33,147 nucleotides of DNA from an uncultured Leptotrichia sp. (GTDB lineage: Bacteria; Fusobacteriota; Fusobacteriia; Fusobacteriales; Leptotrichiaceae). This document shows, one piece after another, positions 22,581 to 31,474 of the stretch (the first letter of the stretch is position 1; each line of letters starts with the position of its first letter). The position numbers and the translations under genes were made by a program. The stretch spans positions 1-33,147 of the forward strand of contig CALEXX010000011.1 of assembly GCA_937925095.1 (NCBI GenBank), read 5' to 3'. The notes beneath the pieces were generated by a model. It saw only the letters and a list, made by a program, of their open reading frames with translations, had not been told where the DNA came from and made no database searches.

Positions 22581-24563
22581 ATGTCTAATAATTATGGAGC
22601 TGAGGATATAAGGGTACTGGAAGGACTGGAAGCCGTAAGGGTAAGACCAGGAATGTATATAGGGTCAACTTCTTCAAAAGGACTTCATCACCTTGTATGG
22701 GAGGTAGTGGATAACAGTGTCGATGAGGCTCTGGCAGGAATATGTGATAACATATCTGTAAAAATATTACCTGATAATGTAATAGAAGTAGTAGATAACG
22801 GAAGAGGAATCCCGATAGGAATGCACGAAACAGGAAAGTCTACACTTGAAGTTGTAATGACTGTGCTTCATGCGGGAGGAAAATTTGATAATGACAACTA
22901 TAAAGTATCAGGAGGACTTCACGGAGTTGGAATTTCAGTTGTAAATGCCCTTTCAGAATGGGTAGAGGCTACAGTTACAAGGGATGGAAAAACAGTAAGA
23001 CAGACTTTTAAAAGAGGAATTCCTGTAAGCGACCCTGTCCAGATAGCAGAAGCTCCTGAAGATAAACATGGAACTACAATAAGATTTAAGGCAGATGCTG
23101 AAATATTTGAAACAACAGTTTATGATTATTCTGTACTTGAATCAAGACTGAAGGAACTTGCTTATCTTAACAAAGGACTTAAAATAGATCTTGCTGATGA
23201 AAGGGATAGTGAAAAGATAAAATCTGAAGAATTTCTGTTTGAGGGAGGAATAAAGGACTTCCTTAATGAAATAACAGATGAGGAAAAAATTTCTGATGAC
23301 ATAATATACATGAGCGACACATATAAAGTTCAGGAAGAGGAAGATATTGAAACAACTGATGCAGAGGGAAATGTTGTAAAAAAACATAAATCAGCTAAAT
23401 TTGTTGAAGTGGAAATTGCAATGACATATACAGTATCCCAGAAGGAAAATGTATATTCATTTGTAAATAATATAAATACATATGAAGGTGGAACACACGT
23501 AAGTGGATTCAGAACGGCACTTACAAGAACAATAAATGATATAGCTAAACAGATGAATATCATAAAGGAGAAGGACGGATCATTCCAGGGGTCAGATGTA
23601 AGGGAAGGACTTTTCTGTGTAATAAGTGTGAAAATTCCTGAACCACAGTTTGAAGGGCAGACAAAAACCAAACTTGGAAACAGTGAAGTAACAGGAATAG
23701 TTTCAAATATTGTGGGAAATAACCTTAAATTCTACTTGGAGGATCATCCAAAGGAAGCAGAAAAAATAATTGAAAAAATGTCAATGTCAAAAAAAGCAAG
23801 GGAAGCGGCAAAAAAAGCAAGGGAACTTGTACTTAGAAAAAACAGCCTTGAAGTAGGATCGTTACCTGGAAAACTTGCAGACTGTTCTTCAAAGGATCCT
23901 TCTGAATCTGAAATATTCATAGTCGAAGGAAACTCTGCGGGAGGTTCGGCAAAACAGGGAAGAGACAGAAGATTCCAGGCAATACTGCCTTTAAGAGGGA
24001 AAATACTGAATGTTGAGAAATCAGGAATAAACAAGGCTCTGGAAAATGCAGAAATAAGAGCTATGATAACAGCATTTGGAGCAGGATTTGGAGAAGAAAT
24101 GGATCTTTCAAAGCTGAGATATCATAAAATAGTAATCATGACAGATGCCGATGTGGATGGAGCGCACATAAGAACCCTTATGCTGACATTCTTTTACAGA
24201 CATTTGAGAGAACTTATAAATGAAGGATATATATACATAGCACAGCCGCCTTTATATAAAATTCAAGCTGGAAAAGCAATAAAATATGCATATTCTGATG
24301 ATCAGCTGAGACAGGTTACAAAAACTCTGGAAAATGAAAATAGAAAATATACAATACAGAGATATAAAGGGTTGGGAGAAATGAATCCGGAACAGCTGTG
24401 GGAAACTACACTTGATCCTGAAGTGAGAACACTTCTCAAGGTTTCAATGGAAGATGCTTCGTATGCTGACAAAATGTTCAATATACTTATGGGGGACAAG
24501 GTGGAACCTAGAAGAAGATTTATTGAAGAAAATGCAAATTATGTAAGAAACCTTGATATATAA
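22581..24563 (+). CDS. gyrB: DNA gyrase subunit B (660 aa)
   Basis: GyrB is the ATPase subunit of gyrase, which introduces negative supercoils. The GHKL ATPase region shows LHHLVWEVVDNSVDEALAG with Glu41 and Asn45, VVDNGRGIP with Asp72, and GGLHGVG. The transducer domain follows. The TOPRIM domain has IVEGNSAGGSAKQGRD (Glu449) and TDADVDGAHI (Asp522 to Asp526). The C-terminal end RYKGLGEMNPEQLWETT and GDKVEPRRRFIE confirms type II topoisomerase B. An acidic segment (about residues 205-270) around QEEEDIETTDAEGN is a modest insertion. CGGAGGAAAAA precedes the ATG. gyrA follows 92 bp downstream. Confidence 0.97.
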   Translation: MSNNYGAEDIRVLEGLEAVRVRPGMYIGSTSSKGLHHLVWEVVDNSVDEALAGICDNISVKILPDNVIEVVDNGRGIPIGMHETGKSTLEVVMTVLHAGGKFDNDNYKVSGGLHGVGISVVNALSEWVEATVTRDGKTVRQTFKRGIPVSDPVQIAEAPEDKHGTTIRFKADAEIFETTVYDYSVLESRLKELAYLNKGLKIDLADERDSEKIKSEEFLFEGGIKDFLNEITDEEKISDDIIYMSDTYKVQEEEDIETTDAEGNVVKKHKSAKFVEVEIAMTYTVSQKENVYSFVNNINTYEGGTHVSGFRTALTRTINDIAKQMNIIKEKDGSFQGSDVREGLFCVISVKIPEPQFEGQTKTKLGNSEVTGIVSNIVGNNLKFYLEDHPKEAEKIIEKMSMSKKAREAAKKARELVLRKNSLEVGSLPGKLADCSSKDPSESEIFIVEGNSAGGSAKQGRDRRFQAILPLRGKILNVEKSGINKALENAEIRAMITAFGAGFGEEMDLSKLRYHKIVIMTDADVDGAHIRTLMLTFFYRHLRELINEGYIYIAQPPLYKIQAGKAIKYAYSDDQLRQVTKTLENENRKYTIQRYKGLGEMNPEQLWETTLDPEVRTLLKVSMEDASYADKMFNILMGDKVEPRRRFIEENANYVRNLDI

Positions 24564-24623
24564 TGGAAAATAAAACGAAAGGAGAAGTATAACCTGAAAA
24601 GAAATAATCGTGAAGGAATATTC

Positions 24624-24656
24624 ATGATTTTCTGGAGTTATACGGAAATGATATAA
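24624..24656 (+). CDS. Possible 10-residue leader peptide coupled to gyrA
   Basis: ATG 24624 with GAAGGA six bases upstream encodes MIFWSYTEMI, and its TAA shares a base with the gyrA ATG (TAATG). gyrA itself has only a weak Shine-Dalgarno. Stop-start reinitiation from this small frame could set gyrA translation. No homology can be judged at this length. Confidence 0.3.
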   Translation: MIFWSYTEMI

Positions 24657-27235
24657 TGTCGGATAATTTTTATGATGATGACGAAAGAGAAGATGAAATA
24701 GAGGATGTCATTGATGAAACAGATGAAAATGATGACAGGGAAATAGTTGTCGAAGGAATGACAAAGGCTACTGATCTTTCCAATGAAAGTAACGTATATA
24801 TAGAAGATGAAATAAAATCAGCATATCTGGATTATTCAATGAGCGTTATTGTGAGCAGGGCATTGCCTGATGTACGTGATGGGCTTAAGCCGGTACACAG
24901 AAGAATTCTGTATGCAATGAATGACATGGGAATGACTCACAAGGCTCCATTTAAAAAGTCTGCCAGAATCGTTGGAGACGTTCTTGGTAAGTACCACCCT
25001 CATGGAGACAGTGCTGTATATGGTGCAATGGTAAGAATGGCACAGGATTTTAACATGAGATATGAACTTGTTGACGGACATGGAAACTTTGGTTCTGTCG
25101 ACGGTGATGAAGCTGCGGCAATGAGATATACTGAAGCAAGAATGGCAAAAATAACGGAAGAGCTGCTTGCAGATATAAACAAGGACACTATTGACTACAG
25201 AAAGAACTTTGATGAAAGTTTGGATGAGCCTACGGTACTTCCTGCAAAACTGCCTAACCTTCTTTTAAACGGGGCAACAGGAATTGCAGTAGGAATGGCT
25301 ACAAATATACCTCCACATAACCTGAATGAAGTATGTGACGGAATAATCGCTATGGTTGATAATCCTGAAATAACTATAGATGAACTGATGACTCATATAA
25401 AAGGTCCTGATTTTCCTACTGGAGCAATAATAAATGGAAGACAGGGAATAATAGATGCCTACAAAACAGGAAGAGGAAAAATAAAAGTTGCTGCAAAAAT
25501 TGATGTGGAAACTTCAAAAACAGGAAAAGAGTCAATCATCGTTTCAGAACTTCCTTATCAGGTAAATAAGGCAAGACTTATAGAAAAAATTGCCGACCTT
25601 GTAAGACAGAAAAAACTTACAGGAATTTCTGATCTTAGGGATGAATCAGACAGGGAAGGAATAAGGGTTGTTATTGAGCTTAAGAAAGGCGAAGAAAGTG
25701 AACTTGTATTAAATAGCCTTTACAAATATACTGATTTACAGAATACATTTGGTGTAATAATGCTTGCACTTGTGGATAATACCCCAAGAATATTAAATTT
25801 AAAACAAATACTTGAAAATTATTTAAAACATAGATATACTGTAATTACAAGAAGAGTTCAATTTGAACTGAAAAAAGCTGAAGCAAGGGCACACATATTG
25901 GAAGGGTTCAGAATAGCTCTTGACAATATAGATGAAGTAATTAGAATAATAAGGGCTTCAAGAGATGCAAATATTGCAAGGGAAGAGCTAATGAAAAGCT
26001 TTGGATTTACAGAAATTCAGGCAAGGGCAATACTGGATATGAGACTGCAGAGGTTGACAGGACTTGAAAGAGACAAGATAGATCAGGAATATAATGAACT
26101 TATGCTTTTAATTGCAGACCTGAAGGCAATACTGGCTGACGATGCAAGAAAATATCAGATAATAAGAGAAGAGACAATGAAACTGAAGGAAGATTTTGGA
26201 GATAAGAGAAGAACTGAAATAAGAAAACAGAGAGTGGAAATTGGAATTGAAGATCTGATAAAGGATGAAGATGTTGTAGTTACATTGACTGAAAAGGGAT
26301 ATGTAAAGAGGGTGGCAACTGACACTTATCATTCACAGAGAAGAGGTGGAGTAGGAGTAAATGCTACAAATACTGTGGAAGATGATGTTATAAAAGACAT
26401 GTACGTTGCTAAAAATCTGGATACATTGCTTATATTTACAACAAAAGGAAAAGTATTCAGCATGAAGGTATATGAAATACCTGAATCAGGAAAGCAGGCA
26501 AGAGGTAAGCTGATAAGCAACCTTATCAAGCTTTCTAATGATGAAAAGGTAAGTACTGTAATAAAAGTGCGTGAATTTGAAGAAAATAGAAAACTATTCT
26601 TCATTACAAGAGACGGAAAAGTTAAGAAAACTGACCTGACACTGTTTGCAAACATAAACAAGGCAGGAATAAGAGCACTTACATTAAACGGAGAAGATGA
26701 GCTTACTTATATAGGTCTTACAAGCGGAAATCATAAAAATGAAATCTTTATAGCTACAAGAAACGGAGTTGCAATAAGATTCTCTGAAGAAGATGTAAGA
26801 AGCATGGGAAGAACTGCCGCAGGAGTAAAAGGAATAGATCTTAGAAAAGATGATATTGTAGTTGCTGCTGCAATTATTAATCCAACAATAGGTGAAGAAG
26901 AATTCAATAAATTGAGTGTTCTGACAGTAACTGAAGAAGGATACGGAAAAAGAACTAAGCTTGGTGAATATAGAGTTCAGTCAAGAGGTGGAAAAGGAAT
27001 AATCAACCTGAAAATGAATGAAAAAACAGGAAAAATAGTTGATGTAAAAATAGTAGACAATGAAACAGAAGTAATGCTTATTACATCGGAAGGAACTCTT
27101 ATAAGAACAAGGGTAAATTCAATATCAGTAATAGGAAGATCAACTGCAGGAGTAAGAATTATGAAGGTAAGAAATAATGAAAAAGTTGCTTCAACTGTAA
27201 AAATTACTTCTGAAAGTGAACTGGAAGAAAAATAG
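24656..27235 (+). CDS. gyrA: DNA gyrase subunit A (859 aa)
   Basis: GyrA breaks and rejoins DNA and wraps it for supercoiling. An acidic N-terminal extension (about residues 1-36, DDDEREDEIEDVIDETDEND) precedes the usual start near SAYLDYSMSVIVSRALPDVR. The winged-helix domain has the active tyrosine in AAMRYTEAR (Tyr158, equivalent to E. coli Tyr122). The quinolone region reads GKYHPHGDSAVYGAMVRMAQ: Ser119 matches E. coli Ser83, and Gly123 stands where E. coli has Asp87. The C-terminal beta-pinwheel begins after about residue 530, with a GyrA-box variant QRRGGVG (561-567). The C-terminus is acidic. No clear terminator follows. Confidence 0.97.
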   Translation: MSDNFYDDDEREDEIEDVIDETDENDDREIVVEGMTKATDLSNESNVYIEDEIKSAYLDYSMSVIVSRALPDVRDGLKPVHRRILYAMNDMGMTHKAPFKKSARIVGDVLGKYHPHGDSAVYGAMVRMAQDFNMRYELVDGHGNFGSVDGDEAAAMRYTEARMAKITEELLADINKDTIDYRKNFDESLDEPTVLPAKLPNLLLNGATGIAVGMATNIPPHNLNEVCDGIIAMVDNPEITIDELMTHIKGPDFPTGAIINGRQGIIDAYKTGRGKIKVAAKIDVETSKTGKESIIVSELPYQVNKARLIEKIADLVRQKKLTGISDLRDESDREGIRVVIELKKGEESELVLNSLYKYTDLQNTFGVIMLALVDNTPRILNLKQILENYLKHRYTVITRRVQFELKKAEARAHILEGFRIALDNIDEVIRIIRASRDANIAREELMKSFGFTEIQARAILDMRLQRLTGLERDKIDQEYNELMLLIADLKAILADDARKYQIIREETMKLKEDFGDKRRTEIRKQRVEIGIEDLIKDEDVVVTLTEKGYVKRVATDTYHSQRRGGVGVNATNTVEDDVIKDMYVAKNLDTLLIFTTKGKVFSMKVYEIPESGKQARGKLISNLIKLSNDEKVSTVIKVREFEENRKLFFITRDGKVKKTDLTLFANINKAGIRALTLNGEDELTYIGLTSGNHKNEIFIATRNGVAIRFSEEDVRSMGRTAAGVKGIDLRKDDIVVAAAIINPTIGEEEFNKLSVLTVTEEGYGKRTKLGEYRVQSRGGKGIINLKMNEKTGKIVDVKIVDNETEVMLITSEGTLIRTRVNSISVIGRSTAGVRIMKVRNNEKVASTVKITSESELEEK

Positions 27236-27376
27236 TAAATGAAACTGTAAAAAGAAGAAATAGAAAAACTAATGTAAATCAGTATTTTTAAAATAAGTCT
27301 TTTAAAAGCAGCAGGATTCAGAAAAATAATATTATAAAAATAGATATTATGAAAAAGAACAGAAGGAGTGATTCAG

Positions 27377-28141
27377 ATGTTATTGAAAAGGGCGTTATTT
27401 TTAGTATCAGCAGAAAATGAAGTTGAACCTTTGGTGGAGTTTGCCAAGGTGTTTAAGAAAAGATACAATGTAAAAGTGGATGCTATTTATGTAAAAGATA
27501 TTCTTAAATATGATGTTTTCCCTGTAACTGTGGAAGGAATAGGGATAAATCTAGGAACAAATTTTGCATATAAGGAATTCAGGGACATTGAAAACAAGAC
27601 TTTTGAAAAGATAAAGGAACCTCTGGAAAAGGAATTTTCAAGAGTTTATACTAAAGAAGGGGAATCAGCTGAAATTGCTTTAGAAGAACTTAAAAAATAT
27701 GATTTAATAGTAACTGTAAAAAATGAAAAAATAAGTCCGTATATGAAGGAACTTCTGAGAAGTATCTACAAACCTATTATAGTGCTTCCAAACAGAAAAG
27801 ATTTTAAACTTGACAATCTTCTTCTGCTTGATGACGGAGCCTACAATGCAAACAAGACATTATTTACATTCTTCTACATGTTTGATGAACAGAAGGTTGA
27901 TGTATTAAGGGTAAATGTTGAGGAAGATGAGTCAAATCAGAAATTAAGTGAAAGATTTGGAGATAACTATAACCTGATTTTAAAAGAAGGGGATACCTTC
28001 AAAACAATAATGGCAGAGTCAAAAAACTATGACTTTGTTTTAATGGGAGATTTGAGATATACAGTAATGGTGGAAAGAATTACAGGAAAACTTGGAATAA
28101 GATTGCTGGAAAATCTTGATGTACCAATATTCCTAGTATAA
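27377..28141 (+). CDS. Universal stress protein (UspA-like), tandem-domain type (254 aa)
   Basis: UspA-fold proteins are cytosolic nucleotide-binding or stress-linked proteins of loosely defined function. The first half starts LKRALFLVSAENEVEPLVEF and ends with YKPIIVLPNRK. The second half has LDNLLLLDDGAYNANKTLF, a VDVLRVNVEEDE strand and the final LGIRLLENLDVPIFLV, typical for the last strand and helix of Usp domains. The ATP-loop glycines are not obvious, so it may be a non-ATP-binding type. I chose ATG 27377 because AAGGAG lies 8 bases upstream; a GTG at 27368 overlaps that Shine-Dalgarno. The 141-bp gap after gyrA shows no clear promoter or terminator. Confidence 0.75.
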   Translation: MLLKRALFLVSAENEVEPLVEFAKVFKKRYNVKVDAIYVKDILKYDVFPVTVEGIGINLGTNFAYKEFRDIENKTFEKIKEPLEKEFSRVYTKEGESAEIALEELKKYDLIVTVKNEKISPYMKELLRSIYKPIIVLPNRKDFKLDNLLLLDDGAYNANKTLFTFFYMFDEQKVDVLRVNVEEDESNQKLSERFGDNYNLILKEGDTFKTIMAESKNYDFVLMGDLRYTVMVERITGKLGIRLLENLDVPIFLV

Positions 28142-28201
28142 AATTATGCTATGTTTAAAATATGGAAATAAGTTTTTTTACAATGCAAGGAGGAAAAATA
28201 A

Positions 28202-28651
28202 ATGAAAGTTCTGATTTGTTCAGACAGTCATACAAGACTTGATTATTTTCAGAAGGTAATGAATCTGGAAGAACCTGAAATGGTAATCTTTGCAGGGGAT
28301 CACAGTACAGATGCCATGGATATGGCGTTAATCTACAGTGAAATTCCTTTTAGGATAGTGAAGGGAAATACTGACTACTACGATTACGATACAAAAGATA
28401 CTGAAATATTTGAATTAAATGGTAAAAAAGTATTTCTTACACATGGGCATCTTTACGGCGTAAAGAGCACTATGAGGGAGATAGAAGCAAAAGCTGAAGA
28501 AGTGGAAGCAGATATATGTATTTTTGGACATACTCATAGGGAATATATGAATGAAAAAAATAATATTGTATACTTAAATCCGGGAGCATTACAGGATAAG
28601 AAATATGTAATTTATAATGGAAAGAAATTTGAACAGAAACTATTAAAATAA
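28202..28651 (+). CDS. YfcE/MJ0936-type metallophosphoesterase (149 aa)
   Basis: A small cytosolic calcineurin-like phosphoesterase. The dinuclear metal-site motifs appear in order: SDSHTR (Asp8, His10), FAGDHSTD, KGNTDYYD, LTHGHLYG and FGHTHREYM. The usual GNCD is GNTD. Members of this group hydrolyse phosphodiesters with Mn2+; the in vivo substrate is generally unknown. GGAGGAAAAATA precedes the ATG. It lies 60 bp after the UspA-like gene and ends at a bidirectional terminator. Confidence 0.92.
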   Translation: MKVLICSDSHTRLDYFQKVMNLEEPEMVIFAGDHSTDAMDMALIYSEIPFRIVKGNTDYYDYDTKDTEIFELNGKKVFLTHGHLYGVKSTMREIEAKAEEVEADICIFGHTHREYMNEKNNIVYLNPGALQDKKYVIYNGKKFEQKLLK

Positions 28652-28703
28652 TTGACGATACTGTTTTATTTTAATAAAGAAACATCTTGAAAAAAGGATA
28701 AAC

Positions 28704-28762
28704 AAAAAAGAACTATATCAAATACGGGAAATTCTTCCTCGTATATGAATAGTTCTTTTTTT
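28704..28762. terminator. Bidirectional Rho-independent terminator
   Basis: AAAAAAGAACTAT (28704-28716) pairs with ATAGTTCTTTTTT (28749-28761), with a second short stem ATACG/CGTAT inside. T tracts are present on both strands. It separates the convergent phosphoesterase (+) and DUF3060 (-) genes. Confidence 0.8.
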
Positions 28763-28777
28763 ATAATTTAGAGAATT

Positions 28778-29188
28778 CTATCTTTTTGAAACTGAATTAT
28801 CGACTCCTGTAGAAGAAACAGAAGGTTTTCCTGATTTTGTAGGGCTTGTTTTGTAGTAGACTTTATTATCAACACCTGATATTGTAACTTGAGAAACTGA
28901 ATCAACATATACTTTATTATCAGAACCTGAAACAGTTATTGATGTTGCATTTCCTTTGATAGTTATATTATTTTCAGTACCTGATACATAGACATTTCCT
29001 CCATTTACAGTTATAGTTTTTGTTTGAGAAGTACCATTTATTGAAATGTTTTTTCCATTTTTAGAAACATTTACAGAAGTTGATCCAGGTGCAGTTACTT
29101 TTATATTATTTCCTACTTTTACTGTAGTTGCATTTAAAACTCCTGCGATTGTAAGCGATAATATTGATAATGTAATAATTTTTTTCAT
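28778..29188 (-). CDS. Secreted DUF3060 domain protein (136 aa)
   Basis: A signal peptide is clear (MKKIITLSILSLTIAGVLNA, cleavage near residue 20), so the protein is exported to the periplasm or cell surface. The rest is a run of short strands such as NNITIKGNATSITVSGSDNK and QVTISGVDNKVYY, with repeated G-x-x-N-x-(I/V)-x-(I/V) spacing. This is characteristic of DUF3060 right-handed beta-type repeats. The C-terminus is Ser/Thr-rich and flexible. A perfect AGGAGGT Shine-Dalgarno and an extended -10 (TGATATAAT, 29218-29223) suggest good expression. The function of the family is unknown. Confidence 0.8.
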   Translation of the reverse strand: MKKIITLSILSLTIAGVLNATTVKVGNNIKVTAPGSTSVNVSKNGKNISINGTSQTKTITVNGGNVYVSGTENNITIKGNATSITVSGSDNKVYVDSVSQVTISGVDNKVYYKTSPTKSGKPSVSSTGVDNSVSKR

Positions 29189-29217
29189 AAAAGACCTCCT
29201 GAATTTATTTTCTTTAC

Positions 29218-29226
29218 ATTATATCA
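29218..29226 (-). promoter_or_regulatory. Extended -10 promoter of the DUF3060 gene
   Basis: TGATATAAT on the - strand, about 30 bp before the ATG at 29188, with no recognisable -35. Confidence 0.5.
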
Positions 29227-29300
29227 CTGTAATCTTAAAGAAATATGAGAATAACCATATTTTTATAACATATTCAAAAATGTGGAATAATAAAAAAATT

Positions 29301-30374
29301 TTATTCACTAAAAAGAGGTTCATTAAAAGTAATTTTACGTTCTGAATGTCTATATTCAGTATTTGCACCATAAGGAAGAACACAACGTGGATAAGCGTGT
29401 CCAAAGTTTACATTGTAAACAATTGGAATGTCGGGATTATTTACAACTTTACATAAAATTGTTTTATATTCTTCGTAGTAAGCTTCATTCTGAGGTTTTC
29501 CGACAATAATACCACTTAATGAATCAAAAACAACTTTTTCATTAAGTGCATTAAGCATTTTTTCATATTCTTTAGGAGAAGATTTTCCTTCGGAAGTTTC
29601 AATAAATAGTATTTTATTTTTCCATTCTTCAGATGATGGAAAAATATTATACTTTTCACATATTTCCTTCTGTTCACTAAATCTGTCCCCTGATATTATG
29701 CTATAAAGTGATTCTATACATCCTCCTAGCAGTTTACCGCTAAAATTTTCATTTCCCTGAAGCAATTCAAATCCTTTAGTTTCTTTATGGGATATTCTAG
29801 GTACACCTATAGATTTTTCTGAAAAGTCAGTTCTTTCTTCATACCATATGTCGCTTGAAGTTATTTCGTTTAAAGTGCTGCCTGTATAAATATTCCAGTA
29901 TTTTTCCGTATAGGGAAGCATTTCATTATCAAGTTCTGCAATGTCAGTCAGAAATGAAGGACCGTAAAAAGTCTGAAGACCTAGCCGATGAAACATCATA
30001 TGATGTACGGAAGTATCAGAAAATCCGGTAAAGATTTTTGGATTTTCCAGTGCTATTTTCTTAAATTCTTCATCTTCCATGAGATAAGGAAAAATCTTGT
30101 ATCCATCAATTCCTCCAATGGCACATAAGATTCCTTTAATTTCAGGATTTATAAAGGCTTCCTTTAAATCTTCCGCCCTTTTTTCAGGATGTTCTTCAAT
30201 ATATTTTAACCCCTTTAGTGAATTAGGCATAAAAATAACATTCAGTCCCATATTTTTCAGTCTTTCTGTACCAATCTTCAACTGATGCTTACAAAAATCT
30301 TCTCCTAGTACCCCTCTTGAAAGACTGACAACAGCTATAGTGTCCCCTTTTTTCAGTTTTTTTGGTTTAATCAT
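29301..30374 (-). CDS. S66 family peptidase, LD-carboxypeptidase/MccF-like (357 aa)
   Basis: S66 serine peptidases either trim the terminal D-Ala of murein tetrapeptides (LdcA) or cleave microcin C-type peptide-nucleotides (MccF). The fold is clear: KPKKLKKGDTIAVVSLSRG at the N-terminus, AIGGIDGYKIFPYL, the nucleophile in TGFSDTSVHHM (Ser119), LLGGCIESLYSIISGD, the Glu in LFIETSEGKSSP (Glu259), and the His in NFGHAYPRCVLPYG (His326). The extra loop with SSDIWYEERTDF between the halves is more like MccF than short LdcA. No signal peptide, so it is cytosolic. AAGGAG precedes the ATG. Which activity applies is uncertain. Confidence 0.88.
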   Translation of the reverse strand: MIKPKKLKKGDTIAVVSLSRGVLGEDFCKHQLKIGTERLKNMGLNVIFMPNSLKGLKYIEEHPEKRAEDLKEAFINPEIKGILCAIGGIDGYKIFPYLMEDEEFKKIALENPKIFTGFSDTSVHHMMFHRLGLQTFYGPSFLTDIAELDNEMLPYTEKYWNIYTGSTLNEITSSDIWYEERTDFSEKSIGVPRISHKETKGFELLQGNENFSGKLLGGCIESLYSIISGDRFSEQKEICEKYNIFPSSEEWKNKILFIETSEGKSSPKEYEKMLNALNEKVVFDSLSGIIVGKPQNEAYYEEYKTILCKVVNNPDIPIVYNVNFGHAYPRCVLPYGANTEYRHSERKITFNEPLFSE

Positions 30375-30439
30375 AGTTTTCTCCTTCTTGCAGTAAAATT
30401 ATAAACTTTCAAATATATTGTAATTTTTATTTTTTGTAC

Positions 30440-30448
30440 ATTATAGCA
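30440..30448 (-). promoter_or_regulatory. Extended -10 promoter of the S66 peptidase gene
   Basis: TGCTATAAT on the - strand, about 66 bp before the ATG at 30374. The -35 is not clear. Confidence 0.5.
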
Positions 30449-30496
30449 TATGAATGTCCAAAAAAGAAAATAGAGTTAATAAAATAAGGAAAATTA

Positions 30497-30505
30497 TGGT
30501 ATAAT
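30497..30505 (+). promoter_or_regulatory. Extended -10 promoter of the ST7-like gene
   Basis: TGGTATAAT lies 27 bp before ATG 30533. The -35 region is A/T-rich without a good match. Confidence 0.5.
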
Positions 30506-30532
30506 AAAAAGAAGAGGATAGAGACAGAAAAA

Positions 30533-31396
30533 ATGAACAAGGCATTTCAAAAATTTTTGGATGCAAATACAACAGAAAAAACTACAGAAGATGAAATGGA
30601 TAGTTTAATACAGGTCTTCATAAAAGAATATAATAAAATGAACGAAAATTTTGTACTTGATGCAAGAACTGCAAAAACATCAGATGATTTTTTTGAACTT
30701 GCAAAAATGACAGAAGATTTATCCTTATCTCTTAAGTATGCAAAAAAATCTTTAAAACTAAATCCAGAAAATTTAGATGCCGCTTTTTTTAGTGCGGAAA
30801 TAGAAGCTGATAGTTATGTTGACATGCTTGAAAGAACTGAAAAAATATTAGAATATAGCGAAAAAATTATGATAGAAAAAGGATTCATGGATGAAGAAAA
30901 TATTGGGAGTTTTTGGTTAATAGTTGAAACACGGCCATATATGAGAGTAAAATTTGCATATGCTAATCTTCTTAAGGAGTGTGGAATGTTATCAACTGCA
31001 ATTTCTGAATATGAAGACATGATGAGATTGTGTAAAAATGATAATTTAGGAGTAAGACATTCTCTTATGTATCTTTATGCGGCTACTGAAAACGAGAAAA
31101 AGGCTGCTAAGCTTTATAAAAAGTTTGAATTTTTTGATTCTTCTCTGATTCTTCCGCTTTCAATACTATATTATAGAAAGAAAGATTTAAAGGAATCACT
31201 TAAATATCTGAAAGAACTTGAAGAAGGAAACAAGGATACTAAAAAATTTTTAAAATTTGTTTATGAAGGAAAAATAGATAAAATTTTAGAAGAAATAAAT
31301 GATATTGGATACAGAGCGGCTACAATAGAGGAACTTGCAATATCTTTTGCTGAAAATAATAACCTATTTAATTCAACATTGGGATATGTGGAATGA
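30533..31396 (+). CDS. TPR-like protein of the ST7-related group (287 aa)
   Basis: A soluble helical protein with degenerate TPR units: LSLKYAKKSLKLNPENLDAA (about residues 65-84), KFAYANLLKECGMLSTAISE (140-159), and YYRKKDLKESLKYLKELEEG (about 212-231). The block FWLIVETRPYMRVKFAYANL (about 127-146) recalls the ETRPYMRA motif of bacterial ST7-related tetratricopeptide proteins. No signal peptide or membrane segment. Function is unknown; I name the group from that motif with moderate confidence. The gene ends before a terminator shared with the convergent neighbour. Confidence 0.7.
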   Translation: MNKAFQKFLDANTTEKTTEDEMDSLIQVFIKEYNKMNENFVLDARTAKTSDDFFELAKMTEDLSLSLKYAKKSLKLNPENLDAAFFSAEIEADSYVDMLERTEKILEYSEKIMIEKGFMDEENIGSFWLIVETRPYMRVKFAYANLLKECGMLSTAISEYEDMMRLCKNDNLGVRHSLMYLYAATENEKKAAKLYKKFEFFDSSLILPLSILYYRKKDLKESLKYLKELEEGNKDTKKFLKFVYEGKIDKILEEINDIGYRAATIEELAISFAENNNLFNSTLGYVE

Positions 31397-31474
31397 GCTT
31401 ATAACCAGTTAAGAAAAAAAGTAAAAAAACTGTTAAAATTAAGAAGAAATAATAAATAGCTTTATAAGCAGAAT

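Noticed and set aside
27236..27376. Possible promoter or terminator between gyrA and the UspA-like gene
   Set aside because: Only an A/T-rich ATAATAT/ATATTAT inverted repeat is visible; no convincing -35/-10 pair or GC-containing stem.
29284..29305. GAATAATAAAAAAATTTTATTC as a terminator after the S66 peptidase gene
   Set aside because: The stem is made only of A/T pairs and is interrupted, so it is too weak to call in this background.
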